Source: an uncultured Oscillospiraceae bacterium (GTDB lineage: Bacteria > Bacillota > Clostridia > Oscillospirales > Oscillospiraceae). From it: DNA of 64,000 nt. The DNA lies in NCBI GenBank assembly GCA_934623575.1, contig CAKTVL010000008.1, positions 5,319-69,318 of the forward strand, in the 5' to 3' direction. Shown one piece after another: positions 44,201 to 52,009 of the stretch. The translations under genes and the position numbers were made by a program. Within the stretch, counting starts at the first letter, position 1, and every line of letters begins with the position of its first letter. Under the pieces are notes generated by a model, which ran no database searches, was not told the DNA's origin, and saw nothing but the letters and a program-made list of their open reading frames with translations.

Positions 44201-44440
44201 TGTATTTTGAATGAGATCAACGATCTGGTTGGTCAGCCCGATTTGGGCAGAAATATCCCCGCCGTTGTCCAGCACGTTATCCAAGCCCTTTTGAACCACA
44301 TCTGCCAGATACTGCGCCAGCACCTTGGAGGCCTCCGCCTTGTCAATGGGCGCAACAGACTTGCGAGCCTCCGGAATCTCCGCAAGCTCGCCCGTCAAGG
44401 CGTTGTTGATGACTTGTTCGTAAAGACCGGGGTGCAGCAT
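41285..44440 (-). CDS. PLD-domain SF2 helicase with DUF3427-type C-terminus
   Basis: A 1051-residue protein. After an N-terminal helical region, residues 180-265 hold a phospholipase-D-like module (RLHAKAYIF, then GSSNLSNAAL). An SF2 helicase follows, with ATGTGKT (about 345), DEFHH (about 445), LTATPER and QQLGRGLR. The last 300 residues are the DUF3427-type region. This PLD-helicase-DUF3427 architecture is frequent in defence islands. The single HxK motif suggests dimerisation to form a PLD active site. It is the first enzyme gene of the operon, 42 bases after the chimeric regulator. Confidence 0.88.
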   Translation of the reverse strand: MLHPGLYEQVINNALTGELAEIPEARKSVAPIDKAEASKVLAQYLADVVQKGLDNVLDNGGDISAQIGLTNQIVDLIQNTTKEADFAALGVDRRAEQLLALLREADPRLAVGKTAADIERPETSIAQSSLFTGAVHEPQMFTELKKEIVSADRIDMLVSFIKWSGLRLIMDELREFTHSGGELRIITTSYMGATDVKAIEELRQLPNTQIKVSYNTKTTRLHAKAYIFYRETGFTTAYVGSSNLSNAALTSGLEWNTKVTKRDLPETIDKIAATFEYYWNDREFEYYAEDQRERLTRALKAEKYFDTNNPGVYTMDINPYSYQQKILDKLEAERTVRGYTRNLVVAATGTGKTVISALDYKRFRKQNPDRPCRLLFVAHREEILKQSLYTFRAVLKDANFGELFVGNYKPESIDNLFLSIQTFNSQSFTEKTSPDFYDYIIVDEFHHAAAPTYQKLLSYYQPRILLGLTATPERMDGKNILPYFNNRIAAEIRLPEAIDRKLLCPFQYFGVTDTVDLDALKWSAGGYQKSELEHIYTFSGAVADRRADHVVTALLKYVTDIDEVKGLGFCVTVDHAEFMCRYFNDHNIPSMCLTGQSSDEERSAAKQRLVTGEVRFIFVVDIYNEGVDIPEVNTVLFLRPTESLTIFLQQLGRGLRLSEDKECLTVLDFIGQANRKYNFEDKFAALLSNATRSVSREIKDGFVSVPKGCYIQLEKKAAKYILENIRASYGNTAGLVARAASFAEDSGLELTLKNFLDYYHLDPRAIYKFSSFSRICARANAIEDFSEPLEDILTKAFAKLAVADSRRWISFLLDVLPRLDNLDFAALPDAEKRMMQMFYITVWGKAVEDWDDEEVLSNLYALSDSTVLLGELMELLRYRFEQIDFIDEPVELGFDCPLDLHCTYTRDQLLVAMDFMKPATVREGVKWLPEKNIDVFFVTLNKADKDYSPTTMYNDYSINESLFHWQSQSTTAENSSTGQRYIHHKERGSKVLLFVREFKSDRMTGGAEAYTYLGTANYVKHTGSRPMNITWQLDRPIPAKFLKKTNKLVVG

Positions 44441-44482
44441 AGTAAAATCCTCAATTTCTTCGATCGTTAGGAATTCTCAAAT

Positions 44483-44761
44483 TTAGTTTTCATCAAATGC
44501 TCGGTCGATTAGAGGCTTTGCCTTCTCGAAATCCGCACCACTTTGCAAATAGAGCTCAACCGCACCGCAGCCCCAGTGACCGATGTTTGTAACATCTCTT
44601 GAAAAGCCTTCTTCAAATGATACAGTAGCCAGCGTGACTTCCTCATCCCGCCGCAGCCGGGTCATGGTGTTCGGCGCGATGCCTGCCGCTTTGCGCAGAT
44701 CAGCCTTGCTCATCTTCTTATCGACGAGCAGCTTCCATAGCTTGTTATACGAAATAGCCAT
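44483..44761 (-). CDS. Chimeric XRE regulator fused to a DUF5655 tail
   Basis: A 92-residue protein. Residues 1-46 (SYNKLWKLLVDKKMSKADLRK, then a HTH) match the other KLWKLL-type regulators at 5842 and 24900. From residue 49 (EEGFSRDVTNIGHWG, then DFEKAKPLIDRAF) the sequence is instead the C-terminal end of DUF5655 proteins. The join replaces the last HTH helices, as expected from an internal deletion between two once-adjacent genes. DNA binding may be impaired. It still heads the ten-gene operon. Confidence 0.7.
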   Translation of the reverse strand: MAISYNKLWKLLVDKKMSKADLRKAAGIAPNTMTRLRRDEEVTLATVSFEEGFSRDVTNIGHWGCGAVELYLQSGADFEKAKPLIDRAFDEN

Positions 44762-44874
44762 TTCCGTTCGATTTCCGGCTACAAATATTGTTCTTATTAT
44801 ACATCTTTCTCGACCACAAGACAAGAGAGCTTCGCATCGCGTTGCGAAGGGGAAAAACGGCGTCTAACCTGCAC

Positions 44875-44923
44875 TTGACTTTCTGTCAAAAGCGTCTATA
44901 ATATAACTAACGAATATTAGTTA
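44875..44923 (+). promoter_or_regulatory. Promoter and TetR operator
   Basis: TTGACT (44875-44880) and TATAAT (44897-44902) with a 16-base spacer. Immediately after the -10, TAACTAA (44904-44910) and TTAGTTA (44917-44923) form a 7-bp inverted repeat with a 6-base spacer, a typical TetR site covering the transcription start. Confidence 0.7.
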
Positions 44924-44936
44924 GCGAGGCGTGATG

Positions 44937-45587
44937 ATGAAGCAGGAAGATACGAAGCAGAAGATTTTGGACAAAGCCTTGGAGCTGTTTTCCACGCAGG
45001 GCTATGATTCCGTCAGCGTGGGCGAGATCGCAAAGGCGGTGGGCATCAAGGCACCTTCCCTCTACAATCACTTTCCCAGCAAGCAGGCGATTTTTGACGC
45101 CATTGTGGAATCCACGGCGGCGCAGTATGAAGCGGATACGGACAAGATCGACATCCATGTACAGAACGCGAAGCAGGACATCCCCGTTTTTACGGAGATC
45201 ACCGCCGACGCGCTCTTCGAAAAGGTGCGGCAGATATTCGAATACTCTCTCCATAATGAAACGATCAGCCGGTTTCGCCGCATGATGACCATCGAGCAGT
45301 TCCGCTCACCGGAGCTGGCGGCGCTCTATTCCCGGCGATATGTGGAGCGCATTTTGCGCTATCACGCCGGTATCTTCCGGGCGCTGATCGCCTCCGGCGA
45401 GATCTGCGCAGAGGATCCGGACGCGCTGGCCATGATGTACGTTTCGCCTGTGCTGACGCTCATCGGCATCTGCGACCGCCAGCCGGAAAGAGAGCCTGAG
45501 TGTCTGGAAAAGCTCCAAAACCATGTGCAGCTCTTTTTTCGCATGGTTCATGGCAGCAGCGCGCAAAGGGGTGAAGGTCATGAGTAG
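44937..45587 (+). CDS. TetR/AcrR family regulator
   Basis: A 216-residue regulator. The N-terminal HTH reads KILDKALELFSTQGYDSVSV, then IAKAVGIKAPSLYNHFPSK, and a long helical ligand-binding domain follows. Several start codons are possible (GTG 44931, ATG 44934, ATG 44937); the last has the best spacing to GAGG. It probably represses its own operon through the inverted repeat on its promoter. The next gene (KTR) overlaps it by 8 bases, a pairing often seen in Clostridia. Confidence 0.9.
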   Translation: MKQEDTKQKILDKALELFSTQGYDSVSVGEIAKAVGIKAPSLYNHFPSKQAIFDAIVESTAAQYEADTDKIDIHVQNAKQDIPVFTEITADALFEKVRQIFEYSLHNETISRFRRMMTIEQFRSPELAALYSRRYVERILRYHAGIFRALIASGEICAEDPDALAMMYVSPVLTLIGICDRQPEREPECLEKLQNHVQLFFRMVHGSSAQRGEGHE

Positions 45588-45771
45588 TCCGGAAGAAAAA
45601 TGGCTGCTTTGCCCCATCTGCGGCGCAAAAACGCGGCTGCGGCTGCTACAAAGGACGGTGCTGCGGGACTTTCCGCTCTTTTGCCCCAAGTGCAGGCAGG
45701 AGCGCATCATCAACGCGCAGAATTATCAAATAGAGATCATTGATCAGCCAGACGCAAAGACGCAGTGCTGA
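45580..45771 (+). CDS. Cysteine-rich KTR domain protein
   Basis: A 63-residue protein with the motif LLCPICGAKTRLR, then FPLFCPKCRQERII, a two-CxxC zinc ribbon with the Lys-Thr-Arg signature. It starts inside the end of the tetR gene. Function is unknown; it is a typical partner of TetR genes in Firmicutes. Confidence 0.85.
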   Translation: MSSPEEKWLLCPICGAKTRLRLLQRTVLRDFPLFCPKCRQERIINAQNYQIEIIDQPDAKTQC

Positions 45772-46073
45772 CCGCAATTTCCGTGGTCATGCACTGCATC
45801 TTTTTCAGGCGGAGCCGCATAAAGAAATCATTGCTGCAAAAGCTGGGGCTGCTGGGTGTTGTCAGCTTTCTTTCGCACGCGGCGGCGGTGCTGTTTGCGC
45901 CGCTGGCTTATCCCGGCTACAACTGGATGGCGCAGGCGGTCAGCGATCTGAACGCCGCCAATGCGCCGTCGCTGGCGCTGCGGAATCAGCTCAGCGCGTT
46001 ATACAATGTATGCGAAGTCGTCTGCGTCACGGTCGTCTGCATCGGCAGCCAGGGGCACGCTGCGTACCGGTAA
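45765..46073 (+). pseudogene. Truncated DUF998 membrane protein
   Basis: About 100 codons correspond to the N-terminal part of DUF998 proteins: LGVVSFLSHAAAVLFAPLAYP, NWMAQAVSDL and VCEVVCVTVVCI. The reading frame stops where further membrane helices should follow. The first helices are intact, so this looks like a 3' truncation. A frame shift at the end (GSQGHAAYR) may explain the loss. Confidence 0.6.
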
Positions 46074-46158
46074 ACTACAAATATATATTAGCTCTGTGTA
46101 CATGTAGGCCGATTTCCTAACATGGCAGAGAACGCTACAGTGTCATGGCCTGACATGC

Positions 46159-46192
46159 AAAGGTGGCTGACTTTTGTTAATCAGCCACCTTT
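46159..46192. terminator. Terminator after the TetR operon
   Basis: AAAGGTGGCTGA (46159-46170) pairs over 12 bases with 46181-46192 around a 10-base loop, separating convergent transcription units. Confidence 0.65.
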
Positions 46193-46243
46193 TGCAGTCA
46201 TGCGTCGCCCCAAACGTCCACTTAAAATCAGGCTAATATGCAG

Positions 46244-46561
46244 TTAAAGTCTCCCCAGCTTTTCCAACCGGGACTCGATTGAGCCGGGGCTGCGCTTGAA
46301 ATGGGCGCACAACTCTTTTTTCTTCATCCCCTCATCGAACAAGCGGCACAGCTCGCTGTCCAACTCCTCCGTCCACGGCTTTCCATTGTTCTCCGGCAGC
46401 GGTCTTTTTCGTCTGCGGGACATCTCCTCTACGGCGCAATGCAGCGCACGGACGATCTCACCCTTGTTGCAGACATGATCGTCCGGCAGCACCTCGCCGG
46501 TCAAAGGATCGATGCCATCTGCTAAAATCTCCAGCAGCTCTTTTGCTCGTTGGATCTCCAT
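46244..46561 (-). CDS. Hypothetical SANT/Myb-like HTH protein
   Basis: A 105-residue protein. The C-terminal half (KPWTEELDSELCRLFDEG, then KKELCAHFKRSPGSIESRL) is a Myb/SANT-like helix-turn-helix that occurs in small Firmicutes proteins of unknown role. The N-terminal half has DPLTGEVLPDDHVCN. GGAGGGG precedes ATG 46561. It stands alone between the TetR group and the two-component system. Confidence 0.65.
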   Translation of the reverse strand: MEIQRAKELLEILADGIDPLTGEVLPDDHVCNKGEIVRALHCAVEEMSRRRKRPLPENNGKPWTEELDSELCRLFDEGMKKKELCAHFKRSPGSIESRLEKLGRL

Positions 46562-46648
46562 GATACCCCTCCTTTTTTGTTCTCCGCCTCGCATTTTACC
46601 ACACATTTCGCTGCTATTAAAGCATATTTTCCCAGTTTTGCGTAAATA

Positions 46649-46680
46649 AGAACAAGCCCTCCTGCCGGAGGGCTTGTTCT
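46649..46680 (-). terminator. Terminator of the two-component operon
   Basis: AGAACAAGCCCTCC (46649-46662) pairs over 14 bases with 46667-46680. It abuts the histidine kinase stop codon. Confidence 0.7.
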
Positions 46681-48627
46681 TTATATCAGCGGGAACACAA
46701 TGTCCGCGCGGAAGAGGTCGGCGTCGATGGACAGGGCGAACGTCCCGCCCTGCAGCTGCACAAGGCTCCGGGCGATGGACAGCCCCAGACCGCTGCCCTC
46801 CGAATGGCGGGAGGCGTCGCCCCGGACGAACCGCTCCATCAGCTCATCGGGGGAGATATTCAGCTCGTCACGGGACACGTTCTTGAAGCTGATGACCGCC
46901 TGCCCGTCCCGCACAGCCGCCGTCACATAGACCCGCGTGTTCTCCATGGCGTACTTGCACACGTTGGACACCAGATTGTCCATGACCCGGCTGAGAAGCC
47001 GGCTGTCGGCCTGTATCATGGTGCCGGGAGCCGGCGGCTGCGTGACCAGCGTCAGATGGCAGGCGGCCAGCCGCTCCTGATACTCGCCCTCGATCTGGGA
47101 GAGCAGCACGTTCACGTCCGTGGGCTGAAGTTCCACGTTCAGCGCGCCGGAGGACGCCTTGGACGCCTCCACCAGATCCTCCGTCAGCTTTTTCAGCCGA
47201 TGGCTCTGCCGGTCCAGCACGGCGATGTATTCCTGCGCGTTCGGCGAGTGGATATCCTCCTTCTTCAGCAGATCCACATAGTTGACGATGGACGTCAGCG
47301 GCGTCTTGATGTCGTGGGACACGTTGGTGATGAGCTCTGTCTTCAGATGCTCGGCCTTCATCTGCTCCTGCACCGCCTGCTCTAACCCGCCCTGTACATC
47401 GTTCAGCTCCTGTCCGTATCGCTTGAAGTCCCAGAGGAGATATCGGGTGTCGATGGGCGAGGAGAAGTCGCCGCGCGCCAGCTTTTCGCCGCCCTTTTGC
47501 AGCGTCCGCAGGCTTACGGCGATATACAGCACCGCCAGCAGCTCGATGAGCTTCATCACCAGAAAGACACCGTATCGCACACGGTAGAAATCGTTGATAT
47601 AAAGCAGGAACTCCGCACCGGCGATGACCAGCCCCACCAGCGCGGTCTTCCACACCAGCGGCAGCCGGACGAGGGTGTGCAGCAGTGCCCGGAAAACGGC
47701 TCTGACAATGCGCCAGAGGAACCGGGCTATACGCCCGATCAGCGCGCTCCGCAGGACGGTGCCCGCCTTGCACTGGGCGGCAAAGGCGCACAGGAACAGC
47801 AGCACCAGCGGCACCAGCGCCGCGCAGAAGAACACTCTGCCCCATTCATAGTAAAACGCTTCCCAGCCAATGAAAAACGTACACAGCAGCACCAGCAGCC
47901 ACACGTCGGCGGGGATCTTGTCCAGCCACGTCAGATGGATGCCCTCGTGCCCTGCCCAATGGCCGGCGGAGGCCATGAGGAAGCAGAAGAAGAACAGTGC
48001 CAGCAGCGCGAATAGTGCGGTGAGGAAGATAGTCAGGCCGGTGTGCTCCGTCAGCCACGAGAGCAGCAGGTAGGAATAGGTGGGGGCGGTCTCCACCTGA
48101 AGCAGGTCGACGGTGTAGGTCAGCGCATAGATGCTGCCGTCCGAGAGAGTATAGAGGCGGGTGCTCTGGGCGGTGTACAGCGGCTTGTCGGTGTAGGTCA
48201 GGGCGAAGTTTTCCAGATACACCTCGCCGGTGTCGTCGCTGGCTACGGTCAGGTGGCAGCCGAAGCCCTCCAAGGTAAATTCGTTGGAGAAGTCCTGCGA
48301 AAGCTCCTTCAGAAAGCTCGGTATACTCTCCTCGCCGGGGACGGCGGTGGGGGAATTTTCGATGTTGGAGTAGTCGTAGCCGTCGGCATCGGACAGCAGG
48401 CCGGCGTTGGCCAGATTGCCCCGGAGAAAGCTGTCCGCATGATCCACGGCGCTGTAGCACCGGTTTTCATACAGACTCTGGCGGGCAAAGGCGCCATCAT
48501 CCAGAAATACGTCGTAGGAGATGAGCGCCGCCACGCCCACGCCGCCCAGAACGGTCAGAACGCCGAACACCAGCGTCAGCACGAAGGCGGCGGCCTTCGC
48601 CCACGTCTTGTCTAAAAATCCCTTCAT
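46681..48627 (-). CDS. Membrane sensor histidine kinase (VanS-like)
   Basis: A 648-residue kinase. There is an N-terminal membrane helix, an extracellular domain of about 150 residues, then an unusually large set of five to six membrane helices (about residues 190-350). The HisKA domain carries the phospho-acceptor H in NVSHDIKTPLTSIVNY. The ATPase domain has the N box MDNLVSNVCKYA and G box SGLGLSIARSL. It overlaps the response regulator by 4 bases. The multi-helix membrane region suggests sensing within the membrane or of a transported molecule. The ligand is unknown. Confidence 0.92.
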   Translation of the reverse strand: MKGFLDKTWAKAAAFVLTLVFGVLTVLGGVGVAALISYDVFLDDGAFARQSLYENRCYSAVDHADSFLRGNLANAGLLSDADGYDYSNIENSPTAVPGEESIPSFLKELSQDFSNEFTLEGFGCHLTVASDDTGEVYLENFALTYTDKPLYTAQSTRLYTLSDGSIYALTYTVDLLQVETAPTYSYLLLSWLTEHTGLTIFLTALFALLALFFFCFLMASAGHWAGHEGIHLTWLDKIPADVWLLVLLCTFFIGWEAFYYEWGRVFFCAALVPLVLLFLCAFAAQCKAGTVLRSALIGRIARFLWRIVRAVFRALLHTLVRLPLVWKTALVGLVIAGAEFLLYINDFYRVRYGVFLVMKLIELLAVLYIAVSLRTLQKGGEKLARGDFSSPIDTRYLLWDFKRYGQELNDVQGGLEQAVQEQMKAEHLKTELITNVSHDIKTPLTSIVNYVDLLKKEDIHSPNAQEYIAVLDRQSHRLKKLTEDLVEASKASSGALNVELQPTDVNVLLSQIEGEYQERLAACHLTLVTQPPAPGTMIQADSRLLSRVMDNLVSNVCKYAMENTRVYVTAAVRDGQAVISFKNVSRDELNISPDELMERFVRGDASRHSEGSGLGLSIARSLVQLQGGTFALSIDADLFRADIVFPLI

Positions 48628-49319
48628 GAGACGCCGCCCTCCATCTTATAGCCCTTGCCCCAGACCACCTTGATATAGCGCGGCTCCGAGGGGTTGATCT
48701 CCAGCTTTTCCCGCAGGTGCCGGATGTGTACGGCGATGGCGCCCGCGGCGTTCAGCGGCACGTCCTCCCACACCCGGCGGTAGATCTCATTGGGGGAGAA
48801 CACCGTTCCGGCGTTGCGCATGAGAAAGCGCAGGATGTCGTACTCCTTGGGCGTCAGCGCCACCGGGTCGCCGTCCACGGTGACGGTCTTGGCGTTGTCG
48901 TCCAGACAGATACCGCCGATGACCAGCGTGCTGGCCTGCACCTGTCCGCCGCCCAGCTGTAAATACCGCCGCAGCTGGGAGTGCACCCGCGCCAGCAGCT
49001 CCACCGGGTTGAAGGGCTTGGTGATATAGTCATCCGCGCCCACGTTGAGTCCCAGCACCTTGTCGGTGTCCTCGCCCTTGGCGGTCAGCAGGATCACCGG
49101 CACGTTGCTGGTCTGGCGCAGCTGCGCCATGGCGGTCAGACCGTCCATGACGGGCATCATGATGTCCATGAGGATCAGATGCACGTCCTCCCGCGCCGCT
49201 ATGCTCAGCGCCTCCCGCCCGTTGCTGGCGGACAGCACCCGATAGCCCTCCGAGCGGAGATAGATCTCCAGCGCGGCCACGATGTCCTTTTCGTCGTCAA
49301 CCACCAGAATGTTGTACAT
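48624..49319 (-). CDS. OmpR-family response regulator (VanR-like)
   Basis: A 231-residue regulator with a receiver domain (ILVVDDEKDIVAALEIYL; phospho-Asp in LILMDIMMPVMDG; K in ITKPFNP) and a winged-HTH DNA-binding domain (WEDVPLNAAGAIAVHIRHLR). ATG 49319 is used because a longer frame upstream runs through repeat DNA without a ribosome site. A -10-like TACAAT lies about 20 bases upstream of the start. It pairs with the overlapping sensor kinase. Confidence 0.93.
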   Translation of the reverse strand: MYNILVVDDEKDIVAALEIYLRSEGYRVLSASNGREALSIAAREDVHLILMDIMMPVMDGLTAMAQLRQTSNVPVILLTAKGEDTDKVLGLNVGADDYITKPFNPVELLARVHSQLRRYLQLGGGQVQASTLVIGGICLDDNAKTVTVDGDPVALTPKEYDILRFLMRNAGTVFSPNEIYRRVWEDVPLNAAGAIAVHIRHLREKLEINPSEPRYIKVVWGKGYKMEGGVS

Positions 49320-49359
49320 GGTAAGTTCCTCTCTGATTATTGTACCCGGTATGCCTCTT

Positions 49360-49436
49360 TGTAGGGGACGGCGTCCCCGACGTCCCGCCGTAGGGACGGA
49401 CGACTCTGTCCGCCCGAACACCGGCGTGGGAATCCG
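49360..49436. repeat. GC-rich intergenic repeat with GGCGTGGGAATCCG
   Basis: The gap between the regulator and glycosyltransferase holds GTAGGGGACGGCGTCCCCGA-type palindromes and the 14-mer GGCGTGGGAATCCG (49423-49436). The same 14-mer occurs at 63489 and 63952. It is a dispersed chromosomal repeat. Confidence 0.6.
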
Positions 49437-49443
49437 TCTCCCC

Positions 49444-50700
49444 TCAGCGCGGCTCTGCCGCGGTGGGCAGACCTGCCAGCTTCACCCCATGGTGGATGGG
49501 CTTCCACTCCACCTTCATGAACAGCGCCGCCAGCGAAATGGGCAGGTACGTCAGCATGAACAGGGGAAACGTCAGCGTATACAGTATCTTTTTCCAGCCG
49601 GGCGCGTGGATGCGTCTCCACTCGCTGGCGGTGGTGATGCCGCCCAGCACCAGCAGTGTGGCCAGAATACTGCCCATACATTCCAGCAGGGAGCGAAGGG
49701 CGAACCACGCGCCGTCTCCCTGCGCCAGACCCAGCACTGTCAGCGTCAGGTTGGCCAGCAGGCACAGGGCGGTAAGGATGAAGGCCGGCAGGATGGACAT
49801 GGACATGTCGAAGCAGCTCCAGCTGCCCTTGGCCGTGCCCCGCAGCAGCTGCGCACCGTACCGGCGGAACACCTGTATATAGCCCTTTGCCCAGCGCAGA
49901 CGCTGGCGCACGGACTGGCGGAAGTCGGTGGGCTGCTCGTCGTACAGCACCGCGTCCTCGCAGATGGCGATCTTCTCGCCCCGCAGGATGTGGTACACGG
50001 AAAACTCGATATCCTCCGTCAGCAGATAGAACCGCCAGCCGCCGCTCTCCGCCAGTATCCGCCGGGAGAACAGGAACCCGGTGCCGCCCACGGCGGCGCT
50101 GGCGCCCAGCCGGTTGCGGGCGCAGTTGAGATACCGGCTCTCCCGCAGGAACCACAGGGCGTAGCCCGCGCTGATCCAGTTATCGCCGAAATTCTTGCTG
50201 TTGCGATAGCTGGTGACGATCTCGTGACCGGCGGAGAACGTCTCGTTCATCCGCTGGATGTAGTCCGGAGACAGCAGGTTGTCCGCGTCGAATACGAAGT
50301 AGCCGTCAAAGCCCTCCGGATAGTCCGCACCAATGTGCTGCAAAAGGAAGTCCAGCGCGTAGCCCTTGCCTACGTTCACATGGTTGAACCGCTCGTACAC
50401 CACCGCGCCGTGGGCGCGGGCGATGGCGGCGGTGCTGTCGGTGCAGTTGTCCGCCGCCACGAACACCGTGACCAGGGACATGTCGTAGGTCTGGGCGGCC
50501 AGGGAATCCAGCAGCCCGGCGATGACATTCTCCTCGTTCCGGGCGGCGATCAGCACCGCGTACCGGTGGGGCGATGCCGGGAGCGCCGCCGGGCGGCGCT
50601 TTTTCAGCAGCACCAGCGGTATGTACAGGAATTGATAGGTGTAGCAGATGAAAAACAGTGCCGATATAACGGCATTGATGGTACGCAGAACAGGCTCCAT
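49444..50700 (-). CDS. Membrane glycosyltransferase family 2
   Basis: A 418-residue GT2 enzyme. An N-terminal membrane helix (VISALFFICYTYQFLYIPLVLL) is followed by a GT-A domain with VLIAARNEE, DxD as FDADN and the QxxRW motif in RQRLRWAKG. Three to four C-terminal membrane helices follow. The plan matches processive or polyprenyl-linked polysaccharide synthases of the BcsA/NodC group. It lies alone, upstream of the two-component genes on the same strand, with repeat DNA between. The product cannot be named from sequence. Confidence 0.88.
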   Translation of the reverse strand: MEPVLRTINAVISALFFICYTYQFLYIPLVLLKKRRPAALPASPHRYAVLIAARNEENVIAGLLDSLAAQTYDMSLVTVFVAADNCTDSTAAIARAHGAVVYERFNHVNVGKGYALDFLLQHIGADYPEGFDGYFVFDADNLLSPDYIQRMNETFSAGHEIVTSYRNSKNFGDNWISAGYALWFLRESRYLNCARNRLGASAAVGGTGFLFSRRILAESGGWRFYLLTEDIEFSVYHILRGEKIAICEDAVLYDEQPTDFRQSVRQRLRWAKGYIQVFRRYGAQLLRGTAKGSWSCFDMSMSILPAFILTALCLLANLTLTVLGLAQGDGAWFALRSLLECMGSILATLLVLGGITTASEWRRIHAPGWKKILYTLTFPLFMLTYLPISLAALFMKVEWKPIHHGVKLAGLPTAAEPR

Positions 50701-50806
50701 GGGGATACCTTCCTTTCTCTCGTTCTGCGTACCATGGTAAAGAAAGTCGGATTAAGAAACAAGCAGAGGGCACATTAAGTATTTCTTAAGGCAGCTGCGC
50801 ACAGGC

Positions 50807-52009
50807 TCACAGCAGCTGTCCCGCCAGATGCCCGGACGACCACGCCCACTGCAGATTGAAGCCGCCGCAGTCGCCGTCCACGTCCAGCACCTCGCCGCAG
50901 GCGTAAAGCCCCGGCACAAGGCGGCTCTCCAGCGTCTGCGGGTCAAATTCGTCCGTGCGCAGGCCGCCGGCGGTCACCTGCGCCTGGTCGAAGCCGCAGG
51001 TGCCGGTGATGGGCAGCTCGAATTGCGTTGCCTGCCGGGCGATGCGCTCCAGATCGCCGTCGGTGAGGTCGGCGGCGCGCTGGTTGGTGAACCCGGCGGC
51101 CTTGCACAGCATCTGCCCCAGCCGCGTGTGGCAGGAGCCTGTCAGCAGAGTGGACGCCTCGTGCGCGCCCATGGTCTGCCGCCGCAGCCGCAGCCAGTCC
51201 AGCACCTCCCGCCTCTCCCAGTCGGGGAAGAAGTTCAGCTGGCAGATCAGCCCCTCCCCGCCGGTGGACACCGCCCGGGAGATGTCGAAGATAGCCGGGC
51301 CGCTGACGCCGTATTCGGTGAACAGCACCTCGCCCCGGTTCTCCGCCACCACATCGCTGCCCCGGCGGACGGTGATGCCGCACTCGGCCTTGATGCCCTT
51401 CAGCGCCCTGGGATAGGTGGGGTCGGTCTTCAGCTGCACCAGCGAGGGGTACAGCACCGTGCGGTGGTGCCCCAGCGCCTTGGCCAGGCGATAGCCGTCC
51501 ATCACGCCGCCCACCTTGCCGCCCGCGCCGCCGCCGGCGGCCAGAATGACCCTCCGGGCGGCGAAGGCGTCCGTCTCGGTCTTGACGGCGAAGCCCTCCG
51601 CCGCGGGCTTCACGGCGGTGACCACCTGCCCGGTACGCACCTCGATACCGGGGCGCTCCAGCGCGTAGCGCAGCACGTCCAGCACGCTGCCGGCCATGTT
51701 GCTCATGGGATAGACCCGCCCGCTGTCCTCGCTGACCGTCAGCAGCCCCAGCGAGGCGAAGTATTGCAGCGTAGCGCCCACGTCGAACTCCTGCAGCGCG
51801 TGGGCGCAGAAGGTGCCGTCCTCCCCGTGGTAGCGGTCGGGCGCGGCGTGGTAATTGGTGAGGTTGCACCGCCCGTTGCCGGTGGCCAGCAGCTTCCGCC
51901 CCACCCGGCTCTGCCGCTCCAGCAGGAGCACGCTGTGCCCGCTCTCCGCGGCGGTCAGCGCCGCCAGCATACCGCTGGCGCCGCCGCCGATGATGATCAC
52001 ATCCGTCAT
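50807..52009 (-). CDS. HI0933/BaiN-family NAD(P)/FAD-dependent oxidoreductase
   Basis: A 400-residue flavoprotein. The N-terminal dinucleotide fold (VIIIGGGASGMLAALTAAES) is followed by the family signature GRKLLATGNGRCNLTN, RVILAAGGGA and a C-terminal TAGGLRTDEFDPQTLESR, GLYACGEVLDVDGDCGG. The start at 52009 overlaps the RuvX stop by 4 bases. Members include BaiN-type steroid reductases, but most have unknown substrates. Confidence 0.9.
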   Translation of the reverse strand: MTDVIIIGGGASGMLAALTAAESGHSVLLLERQSRVGRKLLATGNGRCNLTNYHAAPDRYHGEDGTFCAHALQEFDVGATLQYFASLGLLTVSEDSGRVYPMSNMAGSVLDVLRYALERPGIEVRTGQVVTAVKPAAEGFAVKTETDAFAARRVILAAGGGAGGKVGGVMDGYRLAKALGHHRTVLYPSLVQLKTDPTYPRALKGIKAECGITVRRGSDVVAENRGEVLFTEYGVSGPAIFDISRAVSTGGEGLICQLNFFPDWERREVLDWLRLRRQTMGAHEASTLLTGSCHTRLGQMLCKAAGFTNQRAADLTDGDLERIARQATQFELPITGTCGFDQAQVTAGGLRTDEFDPQTLESRLVPGLYACGEVLDVDGDCGGFNLQWAWSSGHLAGQLL

